64,000 nt of DNA. Source: Mugil cephalus (taxonomy: Eukaryota; Chordata; Actinopteri; Mugiliformes; Mugilidae). The stretch is taken from contig NC_061771.1 in the NCBI RefSeq assembly GCF_022458985.1, positions 22,207,501-22,271,500 of the forward strand, written 5' to 3'. The translations under genes and the position numbers were made by a program. Below are positions 51,501 to 63,340 of the stretch, one piece after another (position 1 is the first letter of the stretch; every line of letters begins with the position of its first letter). Under the pieces are notes generated by a model. It worked only from the letters and a program-made list of their open reading frames with translations, ran no database searches and was not told where the DNA came from.

Positions 51501-51992
51501 CAAATTTAAATTTCTTTAAATAAACATTAACATGAATCCAACATATTTTAGTAAAGGGATAAATGGAGGAAGAAGACGTTAAACGCAGAGCGCCACGTTA
51601 GACCTGTCAATCTAAGCTTCCTGTACACAGTAGCCCCGCCCCCTATTGCTGCTGAGCCAATCACAAGGCTCCACTGACTCCCTTCAGTCGCCAGGTGAAA
51701 TCCCAGATTCACGCTGCAATATTAGCGGAAGAGAAGTAACAGTGCAGCTCGCTTTTCTTTCCTTGGCCTGAAGAACGTTGAAAACCTCTGTGTTACTGTG
51801 TTTTTCTCGTTGTACGTGAGAAACCCTGAAGTGACTCTCGTTGTCTCCCCCCCGTTCGCACGCAGGTTCTACTTTAAGAAAGTGAGCGACGAGTTCGACT
51901 GCGGCGTGGTGTTCGAGGAGGTCCGCGACGATGACGCCATCCTGCCCATCTTCGAGGAGAAGATCGTCGGGAAGGTGGAGAAGGTCGACTGA
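40852..51992 (+). CDS. axin1: Axin-1, Wnt/beta-catenin destruction-complex scaffold, 12 coding exons
   Basis: Exons: 40852-41481, 43307-43500, 43645-43818, 45946-46080, 46162-46258, 47278-47415, 47545-47935, 48985-49162, 49261-49437, 50360-50659, 51235-51384, 51866-51992; in phase, 896 aa (human AXIN1 862). Parts in order: tankyrase-binding RPPVPGEEG (37-45); RGS domain binding APC (about 117-236); GSK3-binding helix (about 417-456, [19 protein letters not shown]); beta-catenin-binding helix [12 protein letters not shown] (519-530); histidine-rich linker; [10 protein letters not shown]-terminal DIX domain (about 817-896, [14 protein letters not shown] to the end KVEKVD) for head-to-tail polymerisation. 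The extra Gly-rich runs near 14-20 and after EDEEW are lineage features. The human alternative exon following KQRY is not seen. The 40781 acceptor precedes a 70-base 5' UTR piece. Axin1 rather than axin2 by the N-terminus and middle region. Confidence 0.96.
42483..42539. repeat. (CA)n microsatellite
   Basis: 28 uninterrupted CA units in axin1 intron 1. Confidence 0.97.
44600..45350. repeat. Interspersed repeats in axin1 intron 3
   Basis: 44630-44760 has AAAGTATTAAAAGTTGATAA words. From about 44860 to 45347 the sequence is built on GATC- and ATCCG-rich words (GGATCAGTTTAATCCG, GATCCAATCCGATCACC) and ends TTTGAACAACTGGCCCAT. It looks like a DNA-transposon-derived fish repeat; the family is not assigned. 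Confidence 0.4.
45515..45700. repeat. Dispersed repeat (GTAACGATATGAAA type)
   Basis: GAGATGTAACGATATGAAAA, CATGATTATCGTGATTAAAA and ACATCCCTAG form a common fish repeat; lies 245 bases before axin1 exon 4. Confidence 0.45.
48010..48355. repeat. Dispersed repeat (ATATTGCGATAC / GTATCGTGATATG type)
   Basis: Several ATATCGCAATA and TATCGTGATATGTATCG words, ending GTGAAACCCTTGCCGATAAC. A familiar fish repeat in axin1 intron 7. Confidence 0.5.
50681..51168. mobile_element. DNA transposon remnant with ACCGTATTTCCTCTAATAGT inverted ends
   Basis: The left end ACCGTATTTCCTCTAATAGT and right end ACTATTAGAGGAAATACGGT are perfect inverted complements over 20 bases, 488 bp apart. No transposase frame is inside, so it is non-autonomous. 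It begins 21 bases after the axin1 exon 10 donor. Superfamily not assigned; no obvious target duplication. Confidence 0.75.
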
Positions 51993-54900
51993 AAACCGGG
52001 GAACGGGAAAAAAAAAACGAGACGGAAAAGATCGTCTGGAGAGAGAGAGAAGGGGGGGACGGGAAGAAAACATTCAGGTTGGGGTGAGAGTTCGCCTGCG
52101 AGGACGGGGGGAAGGAAAAAAGGAAAAGGAAAAAAAAAAAAACAAACGACGGGAAGTAGAAAGAAGGAAGGAGCAACGTGTGACAGAAGGGAGATTGCGC
52201 TGCATAGAAGAAGATGGAGTATTAAAAGGAGGTGGTTATTTTTTATGGGATGTCTGTGCCTGGATTAAACCCACATGTAAAGCAAAGAAGCTTGGCCAGA
52301 TGATACCGGAGCGGAGGAGGAAAACAAAATAAAAAAAAAAAAAAAGAACATAAATTATTTCACCTGTCCTGCCTCCACTGTGGATATTCAAGGAGAGCTG
52401 TAAAAAAAAAAAAAATATGATGTCTGACCAGTCTTCCACTTCTAATGCTACGGATGGAAAAGGGTGAGGGGACTGCTGGAAGGAGAGGGGATCTGAGTAG
52501 TCTTCCACTTCTGCTCTGGAGGAGCCTGTCCTCCGCAGACCATTACAATGCTGCTACATTACCACGGAAACTCTTCAATCGGTGCTCGGGACGGTGCTGA
52601 AAGCGGCCGGGGCGTCCAAGCCGCCTTCCACCGTCTCTGTTCCTCATCAGCTGGTGACGAAAGGAGAGGACAGAAGATTTTTTTTTTTTGTTTGTTTGTT
52701 TGTTTGTTTGTTTTTTTGGGGGGGGGGGGGGTTGGAACTTTTTCGCCTGCTTCTCCTCTCGTCGACTTCATAGCCTCAAAAACAGAGAAACGTGCTCACC
52801 CTCGATTCCTAGATGTCACGTAGTGATCTCTCACGTCAACATGTTCAGACAACAGTTCTCTGCATAACTTGTTTACCAAAGCTACATATTTTTGATAAGG
52901 CAAGTATCCTAGCTACTTGTTTTCATTTTATTTTTGAATTGTGTATGTACAAGGCAGGTACTATTACTTATTATTGCAGCCTAATTTTTTTTTTTTTTTT
53001 TTTTTTTTTTCTTGTCATATGCCAACTTAATGTTGTATTATTGTGTATGTTTTGAAGCTAGTTCATTAGTCATTTCAGGGCAGCCATTTTTGTTTTGTTT
53101 TTTTTCTTCCCACTATACGATCATCATTGCACCTCGATCCCGTACTGTTTACCTTTAAGTGTGCTGTTCTGTTCTCCTGCAAGAGGGATTTGAAATATAT
53201 ATATATTTATATATATATGATCATTTTTTTCCTCCCACAGAAAAAAACAACAAAAAAAAACACAACGTATGGTATTTTTTTAACAGGTCACACTGTCCCC
53301 TCCTGTGTCTAAGAACTCAGTCTAGGTGCCTGCGGCCAGTGCCATTACTACCACGAATGCTTACTCTGAAGTTGTCGAGTGCGGAAGCCGTGTGTCTGTT
53401 TGTTGTGCGCCTGATCTCAGCCAAAGAGCATAATTGTGTGTCCCATACGCCTACCTGTGTGTGTTAATGTGTGTGTGCGTGTGTGTCTGTGTGCGTGTCC
53501 GTGCAGTAACAAACGAAGGGAATCTCGCGTTCCTCCTGCAGATTCCCGCGCCTCAAACGCAGCTCGAGTTTTCAAACCTTTTTTTTTTTTTTAAGCCGGT
53601 CATCTTCACTGAACGATTTTAAAGTTTTACAGAATATTCAGAGTTAGACGATGAAGTCGGTGAAGCTCTCACGTCTGACTGTTTAAAGTTTAAAAGAATG
53701 GAAACAGGGAAAATGGGCCAGTCTGGCTTTCGTAGTCGAGCATTTTAATTAAATTATGGATTGATTGATCGATGGGTTTTTAATTTTTTTGATCTTCATC
53801 ATATGCTAATCGATTTGACCGTCGTGGCTTTAAAATTTTTATTCCGTCACCGTTCCGTAAAAGCTGTCTGAAATATTTTGTTGGGCAAGCGGTCCAGACC
53901 TCTTTGGTTTACAAAAATACATATATATATAATAAAAAAAAAAAAAAAAACTGTCACTGTTTGGAGACTGGAACAGAAACATAAAGTACTCCAGTATTTC
54001 TGCTTGAAAAATGATTGTAAGACTCTAGATAGATGAACCTTTAAAGGTAGTCAGGTTTACTGTTCTGTTTATTTATTCTAAGCTCACCAGCTGCTGGCGA
54101 TGGCTTCACATTTTACTCTAATCGTAAATAAAAATAAAAAAAACTCCCAAAATGTCAGACTCGTCGTGTAAACGGCTCCTGTCGGGGCCGTGGTATCAGA
54201 AAGTGCACAGATGACACACCAGCTGTGTAAGCTGAATGTAAATGTCCCCCTCATTTTTTTTTATTTTAAAGAAACTTTATCCTCAAAGGAACTACTTCAT
54301 TCATCACACCCGAGTCTGTCTTCAGTGTTGATATCAAGCTGGCGGTGTGTTCGAGTGTTTTATCTATGCTGGTAGTTAATTGAATGTGTTCCCTGAACAT
54401 GGAGGTCTTGCAGGAATGTCAAATACGTTTTATTTTATTTTTTATTTCTTTGTTTTGGATTCACCCAGCAAGGGAAGCATAGGATCAGAAAACATGTTTG
54501 TCCTTACTCCAACCCATTATGCCTTCAATATGAAATTTAAAATTTTAGATATGTATTTGTTTATATTAAAAAAAAAATGTAATTTTAATAATCACCGAGC
54601 ATGTTCTTTATAAGGAATGTTTTCCGGATGAGTTGAATTATCTATTTTGTTTTTAATGTGTATGTGCGAACTGCTACGGCCCTCCGATGATATCTCGTGT
54701 CTTGTTTTGTTGGAAAGAATCGCCCAGGGACAGTTGAATGACGACATTTGTTAAGAGTTGTTTCTTGTGATTATGATTTGATGGACAAAACAAACAACTG
54801 CATCTACGTTGTTGATTTGTGTGAAACACAGTGCCTTTATCATGTTATCTTTCAAAGTGTCTATTGAACCAATCCATGCTTTTTAATGGTTTTTACTGAG

Positions 54901-55175
54901 TCAGTCCCGTTGTATTTTTCTTTTTTTTCTTTTTTTTTTTTTAAAGCTGCAGTCATGCTTTTTTTTTTTTTTCTCACTTCTGTTCGGATCAACCCTCTGC
55001 TGTAAATATGTACATTATCATTTCATACGTGTCTTCAGACCTGCACCACATGTCCATGGTGTTTCTGTTTTTCAAAGGTAAACGCCAAGATGTCACTGTG
55101 CTGGTTCCACTTGTACATTTCTTTTAAAAAGGTACTTCATAATAAAGATGTTGAATAAACACTTCCTCTGTTTTA
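51993..55175 (+). other. axin1 3' UTR
   Basis: About 3.2 kb from the stop to the polyadenylation signals, without another gene. It contains poly-A, poly-G (52717-52730) and poly-T (52986-53010) runs, (GTTT)n at 52689-52711, a (TA)n-like run at 53196-53220 and (GT)n near 53468-53500. Extent inferred from the first strong paired AATAAA. Confidence 0.6.
55141..55159 (+). terminator. axin1 polyadenylation signals
   Basis: Two AATAAA hexamers at 55141 and 55154, followed by TTCCTCTGTTTTATTG, a U/GU-rich downstream element. Confidence 0.7.
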
Positions 55176-55179
55176 TTGC

Positions 55180-56755
55180 TCAGACTGAACACATACTATT
55201 TAATCATCTATAGATGGTGTTAGTTATCGGGATCAGTGGTAGTTTTTTCTACTGCAATTCTGAGATGAATTTACTTTTTACTTTACTGCACGTGTGTGAT
55301 AGTTACAGTTGACTGTTCATTTGTAAAAAAGCCAAAATTTGCATAAAATCAACCATTAAAATCCAATATAATTACAATATATAAGTCTCAGAAATAAACC
55401 GTATACAGTGGTTGAAACAGGCTCCGCAATAATAAACCTGTAACAGTGAAATTCTTCTAACATGTCTTTGCATTAACAGTAATAATCCGGAGTTAATTTG
55501 TCAAACAGAGAATGTCTGCACAACAGTTTCTTTATTAATTAATTAATTTTGGTTGTGCACACTTAAATGTTTAATGCACAACTTAAAAATGATGCCACTG
55601 ATTGTTAGATCTGAATATGAATCAGTTTAAAATGAGGTACAAAGACGCTATTTTCAAGAGGCACAGGGATGAGGCAGGTGTTGGGTAGTGTAATGAGGAT
55701 ATTGCATTTATTTGTATTTATATATATTTATATATAAGTTTTTCGTATGGGTGTACGTACTATACGTATATGAAGGTATATATTTATATCACGCATATTA
55801 TGAGTATATATGTGTATTATATACATGCATACGTGTGTGTGTAAATGAACATATATTTAATATTACTGTATTGTGTGAATATGTAAATTACATTTATCTT
55901 TATTCAGTTCAACATTATATATTATATATATATCATATATCTTGTGTTTAAATGTTTTATATTATTTTCTATTATACATTTTTTGTCCTCATAATCGAAA
56001 TAAATTTCAACCATCTTTAAAATCAGGCATAGAACATTATTTTATACTTTATCACATTATTGGTTGAAAAACAGACCTCTAATGGTGCCGCATGGGCGAT
56101 GTCTCCTTATAATATCTAAGTGTTTCACAGAGAAAAACAGGGAAAAACAATAAATGGTTTCGGGTCATGGTTAGCCGAATGATACAATAATATTCTCCAT
56201 CCTCCAACATGTAAGAGACCGTCTTCATCAGCAGATGGAGTTAACTCTCCTTAGAGACGAATCATCTCCATTAACATCTCCTCTCGAAGACGTTAGTAAG
56301 TGGATCTTGTTTTGTTTCAGTCTCACAGGGGTGTAGCTTCCTGCGGTGTGTAATAATCAAGATGATTATGCGTTTCTGAGTAAGACAGTTAAACCACTTG
56401 TCGTGCAAAAGATGAAAGTAGTTTAGCAGTTAAGTAATGTACATACTGAGTATCAGTTTATCCTCTAAAGAAAATTAATGTCAGTGTGATTAAAATACAG
56501 TTTCTATTTCTGTTTTGGAAAAATTAAATATGAAGATCATTCAGAAACTGTACTAGACCGCCACCTTGTGGATTTATTTTTTTTCAAGTGGGAGGTCAAA
56601 ATAGAGGTTGCATTAATTCATTTCAGATCAAGGGGCTGTTTTTGTGTCCAGCCGCTAAGGCAAATTAGTTGCACCAGTTTTCTGGTTCTTACAGAAACAA
56701 GTCAAGCAAGTATCTAATGTTTTTTTTAATTTTCTTCCAAAAAAGAGTTGAATAA
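55180..56755. other. Gene-free, AT-rich interval between axin1 and gtf3c1
   Basis: Strongly AT-rich; 55700-55980 is dominated by TATATA and GTATAT words. No exon or named repeat recognised. Confidence 0.5.
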
Positions 56756-56756
56756 G

Positions 56757-56990
56757 GTCAGCTGGACTTGTAGAATTTCTTGAAGATGTTTCGCCACTCA
56801 TCCGAGTAGCTTCTTCAGTTCTGATAAACTAGTGGGAAATTGAGGTTTAAATAGGAATAAACTCTGTGGGTAACACCCACCCACTCTTTTGTACCTGCGG
56901 AGTTTCCTATTTCCTATAACTCTCACCAGTCTCTAAGAACTCTGATGAAACGTCTTTAAGCAACTCTTCAAGTCCAGTTGCCTTTTTTTT
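56757..56990. mobile_element. Penelope-like retroelement terminal fragment with inverted halves
   Basis: Reverse strand of 56760-56820 contains CGGATGAGTGGCGAAACATC and ends at AAGTCCAGCTGACC; the other side (56941-56990) reads CTGATGAAACGTCTTTAAGC then AAGTCCAGTTGCC and poly-T. These are the fish repeat words associated with Penelope-like elements, arranged as an imperfect inverted pair. No reverse transcriptase or GIY-YIG coding sequence is present. Confidence 0.5.
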
Positions 56991-57106
56991 AAATAAATAA
57001 ATAAATAAACAAATAAGTAAATAAATACATACGCTTTTTGGACAGTACCACACAAATCCACAGTCCAATTTCACAAGGTGTCGCTAATGAGTCACCACGA
57101 CACAAG

Positions 57107-57156
57107 CGAAGAAGAAGAAGAAGAAGAAGAGGAGGAAGAAGAAGAAGAAGAAGAAG
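57107..57156. repeat. (GAA)n microsatellite
   Basis: GAAGAAGAA run with a GGAGGAA interruption, 230 bases upstream of the gtf3c1 start. Confidence 0.95.
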
Positions 57157-57386
57157 CGCGGTCACGTGACGCACGCACGTAAACAGTTACAAAGCAGTCG
57201 GAAAAAGGTGTAGTTTGACTGAACCTTCTCTGTTACTTAATTACTACACATCTCTAACTCCAAACAGCGTTAAGGCAGGAGTCACCCTGTGCATTTATGT
57301 TTGTTTTTTTAAAGCGAGCTCACAGGCTGCTAGTAACCCGGGGTTAATTTAGATATGATTGGTAGCTGACAATTAGCCCGCATGCG

Positions 57387-58137
57387 ATGGACGCGTTGAG
57401 TTTAGTCGCGGATGAAGTGGCTCTGGAGGGACTGGACGGGATAACTATTCCCAGTCTTTGGATCAGACTAGAAAGCAGACTGCCCCCGTTTCCCCTCAAG
57501 CTCGACGACTGCACCAAAGGTTTTCTCTGGAAGTCACTTGCCAGCAACAGCGACCTGAGCTTCTACCAGCTCCCGGAGCAGAGAGACGACGTGGTGCTGT
57601 TTGACAGGTGATTTCCTGGCACTTAAAACCATTTTATATTATTTTCATCTATTTATTTTAACCCTCCTTTTTATGAAGAAATGCCTGGTTTAGAGTCCAC
57701 ATTTTGCTGCTATTCAATCTGTTTTGTTTTGTCGATAATGATGTTGCCTTCCTCATACGTCCTCTTCTGACTGACTCACGTGTTACAGGACAAACAAAAT
57801 CCTCACATTTTAAGGCGCTGGGTGCAGTTATTTGTCTTATTTTGGTGTAAACCTTTGCACAGACATGACTGAATCTCAGATTTTATTACAACAAGATTTG
57901 GTTGGTCAACTCTAATTTGGATTTGATCAGAGGTGGGAAGTGGATTTTTCAGGTACTTTACTTGAGTATTTATTTTTCTGACGACTTTTTACTTTTACTC
58001 CCTACATTTACACACAAACATGTAAATTATCTATGCCTTATATTGAGAAAGAAACAAACATTTGTTACTATTTTAACCTCTATGGATGACATAGTGTAAA
58101 AGATGTGACGTGATCGGACTAGAGAGGTAAAGTGAAG

Positions 58138-58169
<32 letters not shown>

Positions 58170-61100
58170 GAGGGATAGTTGACAGTGAAGGAAGTGACCT
58201 GGGATGAACTGTCGATGGCGACGCTTCAGGAGATTTGGAAAAGCAAGACCTTCCCCATCCACAGCCTTATTCATGAGAACTATTCCATGTTGGCTCCAAG
58301 AATGATTCAATGTGAATTTGTTGTGTCTTGACCTAAAATCTACCAGCTTCTGGCGTTCAAGAAAAGAGAAGCTGTTAAAAATGATGATGATGATGATGCT
58401 CATGCAAAACCTCTGGTCAGTTCAGTCTAGATTATTCTGTCAGAACTTAAGTACATTTCAGAGCTCTGTGCTTTCTTGCTTTTACTTTTAGTTGAATCAG
58501 AGTATTTTTTTTAAAGACAAGTATCTGTACTTTTACTTAACTACAGAATGTGAATACTTTTGCCAACTCTGGATTTAATTAACTACAAGATCTCAATATA
58601 AACATTGGTTTCCAGTCCAGACACAACTTATATTATAGTGCTCTTTGTTTAGCTGCACAGTATTTGACTGATGTTATGTGGACGTATTTAAATCTCCAAA
58701 CCTCACTCATGCTACTGTGGCTGACAAAATGTCCTTTATCTGAGGACATTTAGAACAGAAACGGGCCACGTTACAGGTTTCTGGACCACAACGTGCTCGT
58801 CTTTGTCCTCTTACACTGTGGGACATTTTAACAGCTCTTCACGTCCAGTCCTAACAATTTTTTTTTGTTGCTTCTGTGCTTCCAGGTTTAAGGACATCGA
58901 CCCAGAGACGGGCATTGAAATAAGGCAGAAGTTTTCTGACTCGCCCAAAGACATCTACCCCGTCCATATCATTCAGGAAAACAAGGATGGAATACAAGGC
59001 TCCTGCGCCCTCTTCAAAGAAAGGAAAGATGTCACAAAGCAAGTTCGCTCCAAGACTCTCACCCCTCTCGTCAGCTTGGAGGAAGCGTTGGAAATGTTCG
59101 TAGAGATGGTTTAATAATTGATTCATTTACTCAACATAGAGACATGTGGTTGTTGATCCCTGAACCGCTCCTGAAATACTTCTGTAAATATGCGTTTGCT
59201 ATGATTATTAAGTGGAGTAATAATAATAACCTTATATTTTGTGTTTGGGTTTTGTAGAATTTAAGCTCAAAATATCTCACTTCAGTGCATCACTATCAGT
59301 TCTGATTAATATTTTACGTTTTCTTTTTCACGTTCTCAGATATGGCCGGAAACTCGTCGTTGTGGCGAGTCAGACTCTCAGATTTCGGACTCTGATCGGT
59401 GCTGAGAGCGATCCTGACTTGAAACTCAGCGATGACTCCTACTGCGTTTTGGAGAGAGTGGGCCGAGCTCGGTGGCAAGGAGAACTTCAAAGGGATCTGC
59501 ACGGATCTGCTTTCAAGTAGGAAACGTGAACGCGGTTAAATAGCTCCGTTATATTTCTGTTCTGTAGTTTTTCTCTGAGTGACATGCTGGAGTTTAAAGG
59601 TTCACGTTGTAACAGCCACTTTTTTTTTTGCTTTGCTCGTACAGGATAGATGCTCGAAAGTGTCACTACTTGAGGAAGTCTCTCGTCAGACATGAACTGG
59701 TCACGATGCAGTCTCACGTCACACGACTGGAGGCCTCCGGCCAACAGCAACACTCCATCCTTCTGCTGCTCAAACGCTTCCACGTGAACAGGTCTGTTTC
59801 TGGTCTATTCATTCTTTTTACCCCCCTCACCATTAACACTGTTTACTGTTGTTATTTACTCTTTACAAATTGATGAAAAAAGAACACCATCGTAAGCAAA
59901 TGTGTCCTTAGTATCATTTATGTTATATGAAGCCAAGAGCGACGTGTCAAACTTAATTCCTCTGTGTGTCGGCTAAAAATGTGTTGGTAGCGTCCGCAGT
60001 AAAGAACTCCCTGTAGTTTTGATTTTTTAAATTTTTTGATTTTGAGTCTGATATAAAGTGAAGGCCACTGAATTCTAAATGATACCCATGATTCAGTGTG
60101 GGCGCCGGTTTTGCTCCTCTGGTAGCTACGTTCCCATGGTTTCAGTAGCTGTCAGTGCCGACTTTTAGCTGTGGATAGCACCAGAATGGATCAGGGTGCA
60201 GTTTTATCGACAAAGTGATAGGTGTTAAAACTAGACATTGAGGATTGGATTTTTTAGGGCCGATACCATTTATTTATTTATTTTAGATATATGTATATAC
60301 ATCAGCATTGGCTGATACATGCTGTCGATTTTTCTGAGGCAATATTTGAGGCCGATACTCCTTGTTCTCCTTCCATTTACATGGTAAAAATTACACAAAC
60401 AACAAATGTTTCAAGTGTTTACAAGTCTCAATCTAACATAAACATTTATGGTTATATAAAAATAAAAAAGCTCAACAACAGCACAACCGCTCCAATCTAA
60501 ACTGTAAAGAGTAAAGTAAGTAGATATTTGTTTGCTAACCATTTAAAATAAATATATAAATATAACCAAATGACTTTTTTTTCTACTCATTAGGGCACAG
60601 GTCGCAGTGCACCTCTCTGTAATATATGGATCAGCGAACACACCAACGTATCGGCCGATACCAGTACAAAAATGAAATATCGGCCGATCTCTACTAAAAA
60701 CAAATTGTTTCTGATTAACTTTTCAGTTTCTTTGAACTGTTGTGGCAACCAACAATGGCACAAATTGAACCTGGGCTCTTTTTTTTTTTTTTTTAAAGAA
60801 AAATTAAATGACTGCATACGGCCAACTTTTTTTACAGCTAGTTTTGATTAGCTCTGAGCAGTAGCGGGACACCGGAAACATGAAACCAGCAAGCTGAAGT
60901 AGAATTCTGTCATGGCTTTTAACTCCTACAGGCTACAGGTTTGTCTAATGGACTTAACAAAATGTCAGTTTCTGGCTGCTAATCTATGTGTTTACTCTCA
61001 AAAAATAAACACTTACAATGGTCTTACCCAGACAGCCACAATTCCTGCATTGATTGTGAATTTAACAGGCCGGTGTTACTTGTACTATTAAGGTTTTACA

Positions 61101-63340
61101 TCAGCCTTACATGTGTAGGCTCTCTTAACGGCCACTCCCTGTCTTTGCCCCTTTCTGCTCTTTCAGGAGGAGTAAGTACGACATACTCATGGAGTACGTG
61201 TCCAACTTCCTCCAGCAGTTACCCGGCCAGTTTGCCACTCTAGTGTCACTCAAAGAACAACTTGTGAGTATCTCTGTCTCTGAGCATCTGCTGGTGTTTG
61301 TACATTAATTGTTCTGCTTGTGGTAAATGAATAAATATGTTTTTCTTGCAGAATGTGAATGAACGTACGTTGAGGCGTATATTGAAATACATGAGAAGTG
61401 CCAAGTTGGTCGAGTATTGTCAGTTTCCTCTGGAGGACTTGGATCCGAGCGCCGGACCCTGCACCAAAAAAAATGGTAAAGTCGCTCTGAAGCCCCTGTA
61501 TTATAATATATGAGGTGTTATATGTCATATAATCAAATTAAAGTCACGAATAAAATTGAAATCAGAACCAAAGCACTTTGTATATCATTTATAATTATTA
61601 TTTTTTTACAGCCCAATTTTGTTGTTAGTGTTTGTGCTCACATTTTAACATATTAACATTTGCTGAGTTCTCAATAAATAACTTTTACGGAACATTTGTT
61701 TTGAAATTACAGGAGGCGTAACCTCCAGTCCCTGACATTCGTGGACATTTTGTCAAATTAACCAGCAACATTGTCTCAATTAACCATCTGCACAACAAAA
61801 TACGAGGAAAATTCACCATGTTGTGATTCAGAAGCTTCTAAATCCAAAAGAAATGATCTAAAACAATGATTCCCACAGCTGAAAGGCCCAGATGAACAAC
61901 ACTTTTTCAAATACATTAAGTCACATTGTTCCCATCACCATGATGGTAATGCTGAGAATTCAGTCAGGAAATCAGAAACAAATATGCAGAGACGAGAATG
62001 TAAACAGGCAAAGTTTTGTTCAGACCCTGTGAACAGTGAATGAATAGTCGGCAAAATGATTGAAGAGCTTTTGACTGTATGTGCTACTTTGCTATAAATG
62101 CTTTTGCTGGTTGTGTAGGTAGTAAAGTGCTTGTGCGCTGTTTGAGGCTGGTAAAGCCGTACACACGGAAAGGCATAACCGAAGAAGAGGAAGACGACGA
62201 CGACGACGATGAAGAATATGACGCCGGAGCAAGAAGCGTTTCCCCCTCAGAGGGTCGGCTCATGGAGCGGGACGCCATGTCGCAGGCCTATCACATCGGT
62301 AGGTTTCTTCACGTCCTCCTTTAAAAAAACAAACAAAAAAAAAAGGTATTTCATCCTATTTGTTTAATTTCTGCTGTGCAAAGGAGATGCAGGAAATATC
62401 ACTGATAAACCAGAGTGAGTCTTTGTCCTCCTCTGTTGTTACTGGACTCACAATTGGAGGATATTCCTGAAAGACTGTCAGACTAATTACTTACTACTTG
62501 TAAACAAATGGGAAATAAATAGACTGTAGACAATGAAGCTACAGTTATCGTCCCACATAACTCTTTCCTGCCTGAATTACTGCTCGAGTCTGTTTACGTT
62601 TTTTTTTTTTTTTTTAAATCAGGAAATGGGTCAATTTCACAGTGACTTCAAGACTGTGTTGACTTAAAGCGCATTTTATCCACAGCCTACTCTTAAAAAC
62701 TGTGTAGCTGGTGCAACAAGCCCCAGGTGATGTGAGAAGTTACAGTAACGAGTGTTTGAAAAGGTGAAGGAAGTGAGAACAGGTTGAAAACACAGGTTGA
62801 CGTCTTCTACTTCAGCATTATAATAGAGGCCAGAACCACATCATTGTATTTAGCATTTGGGTAAAAACGGTTAAGTTATAAACTGTAATTGGAAGGAATA
62901 TTGTCCATGTAAATGTCAGTGCCCAGGAAATTGTTAATTATGCCGCCTCAGCCTCTCTACGGTTACTTATTGCATGGCTTTTAAGGCAATGAGGTAATTA
63001 TTTTTGTTTTGAGAGGGTGGACAATATGAGCTTTGGCTTTAGTCTAAAATAGGAAAGAATGAATGAAGTAGATTAGTGGACATTGTCTATGTTGGAGATA
63101 CGTCCTCTGTCTTTACTTCCTTAAAAATGTTCTTTTTGTTGATCATTTTTGTATGAGAAACTAATTGCAGCAAAAATTGCAACTGATCGGAAAAAATAAA
63201 ACTTACTTTCTTCTTCCGTTACAGTTTTGGCCTCCGGTACGAATGGAATCCCTAAGAGCGGGATCTCATTCAGGATGAACGTCGGTAAACTAGAGTCTCG
63301 CATGCTCTGCCGGAAGCTGGAGAGGGACGGTGTGATTAAG
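57387..63340 (+). CDS. gtf3c1: General transcription factor 3C subunit 1 (TFIIIC220), N-terminal 424 aa; gene continues beyond the window
   Basis: Exons: 57387-57607, 58886-59095, 59340-59516, 59645-59791, 61167-61263, 61352-61475, 62119-62298, 63225-63340; in phase and open at the right. The start [18 protein letters not shown] matches the family N-terminus; an ATG five bases upstream is out of frame. Further signatures: [35 protein letters not shown]-like VTMQSHV and [13 protein letters not shown] (the B-block-binding winged-helix part, about 170-260). Then comes an acidic run at about 346-357 and the [11 protein letters not shown] helix. This TFIIIC subunit recognises the B box of tRNA promoters and recruits TFIIIB for RNA polymerase III. 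The full protein exceeds 2000 aa, so most exons lie past 64000. The donor of exon 2 (GAAAT|GTTCGT) is weak but required by phase and alignment. Confidence 0.95.
57928..58571. mobile_element. hAT-type non-autonomous element (CAGAGGTGGG...CCAACTCTG)
   Basis: Left end CAGAGGTGGGAAGTGGATTT and right end ACTTTTGCCAACTCTG are imperfect inverted repeats. It is flanked by GATTTGAT and GATTTAAT, an 8-bp duplication with one change, the hAT hallmark. The ends carry TTTACTTGAGTA-type words and the middle a (GAA)n run (58135-58166). No transposase. In gtf3c1 intron 1. Confidence 0.75.
60240..60705. repeat. Dispersed repeat bounded by CGGCCGATA words (gtf3c1 intron 4)
   Basis: GGGCCGATACC near 60259 and ACGTATCGGCCGATACCAG with AATATCGGCCGATCTCTACT near 60640-60700 bracket AT-rich DNA. 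Typical of a fish DNA-transposon-derived repeat; family not assigned. Confidence 0.45.

Noticed and set aside
51415-51545. CTTCAACAGGGGGTCCGCAACC sequence before axin1 exon 12
   Set aside because: Resembles a common fish repeat word but is too short to delimit.
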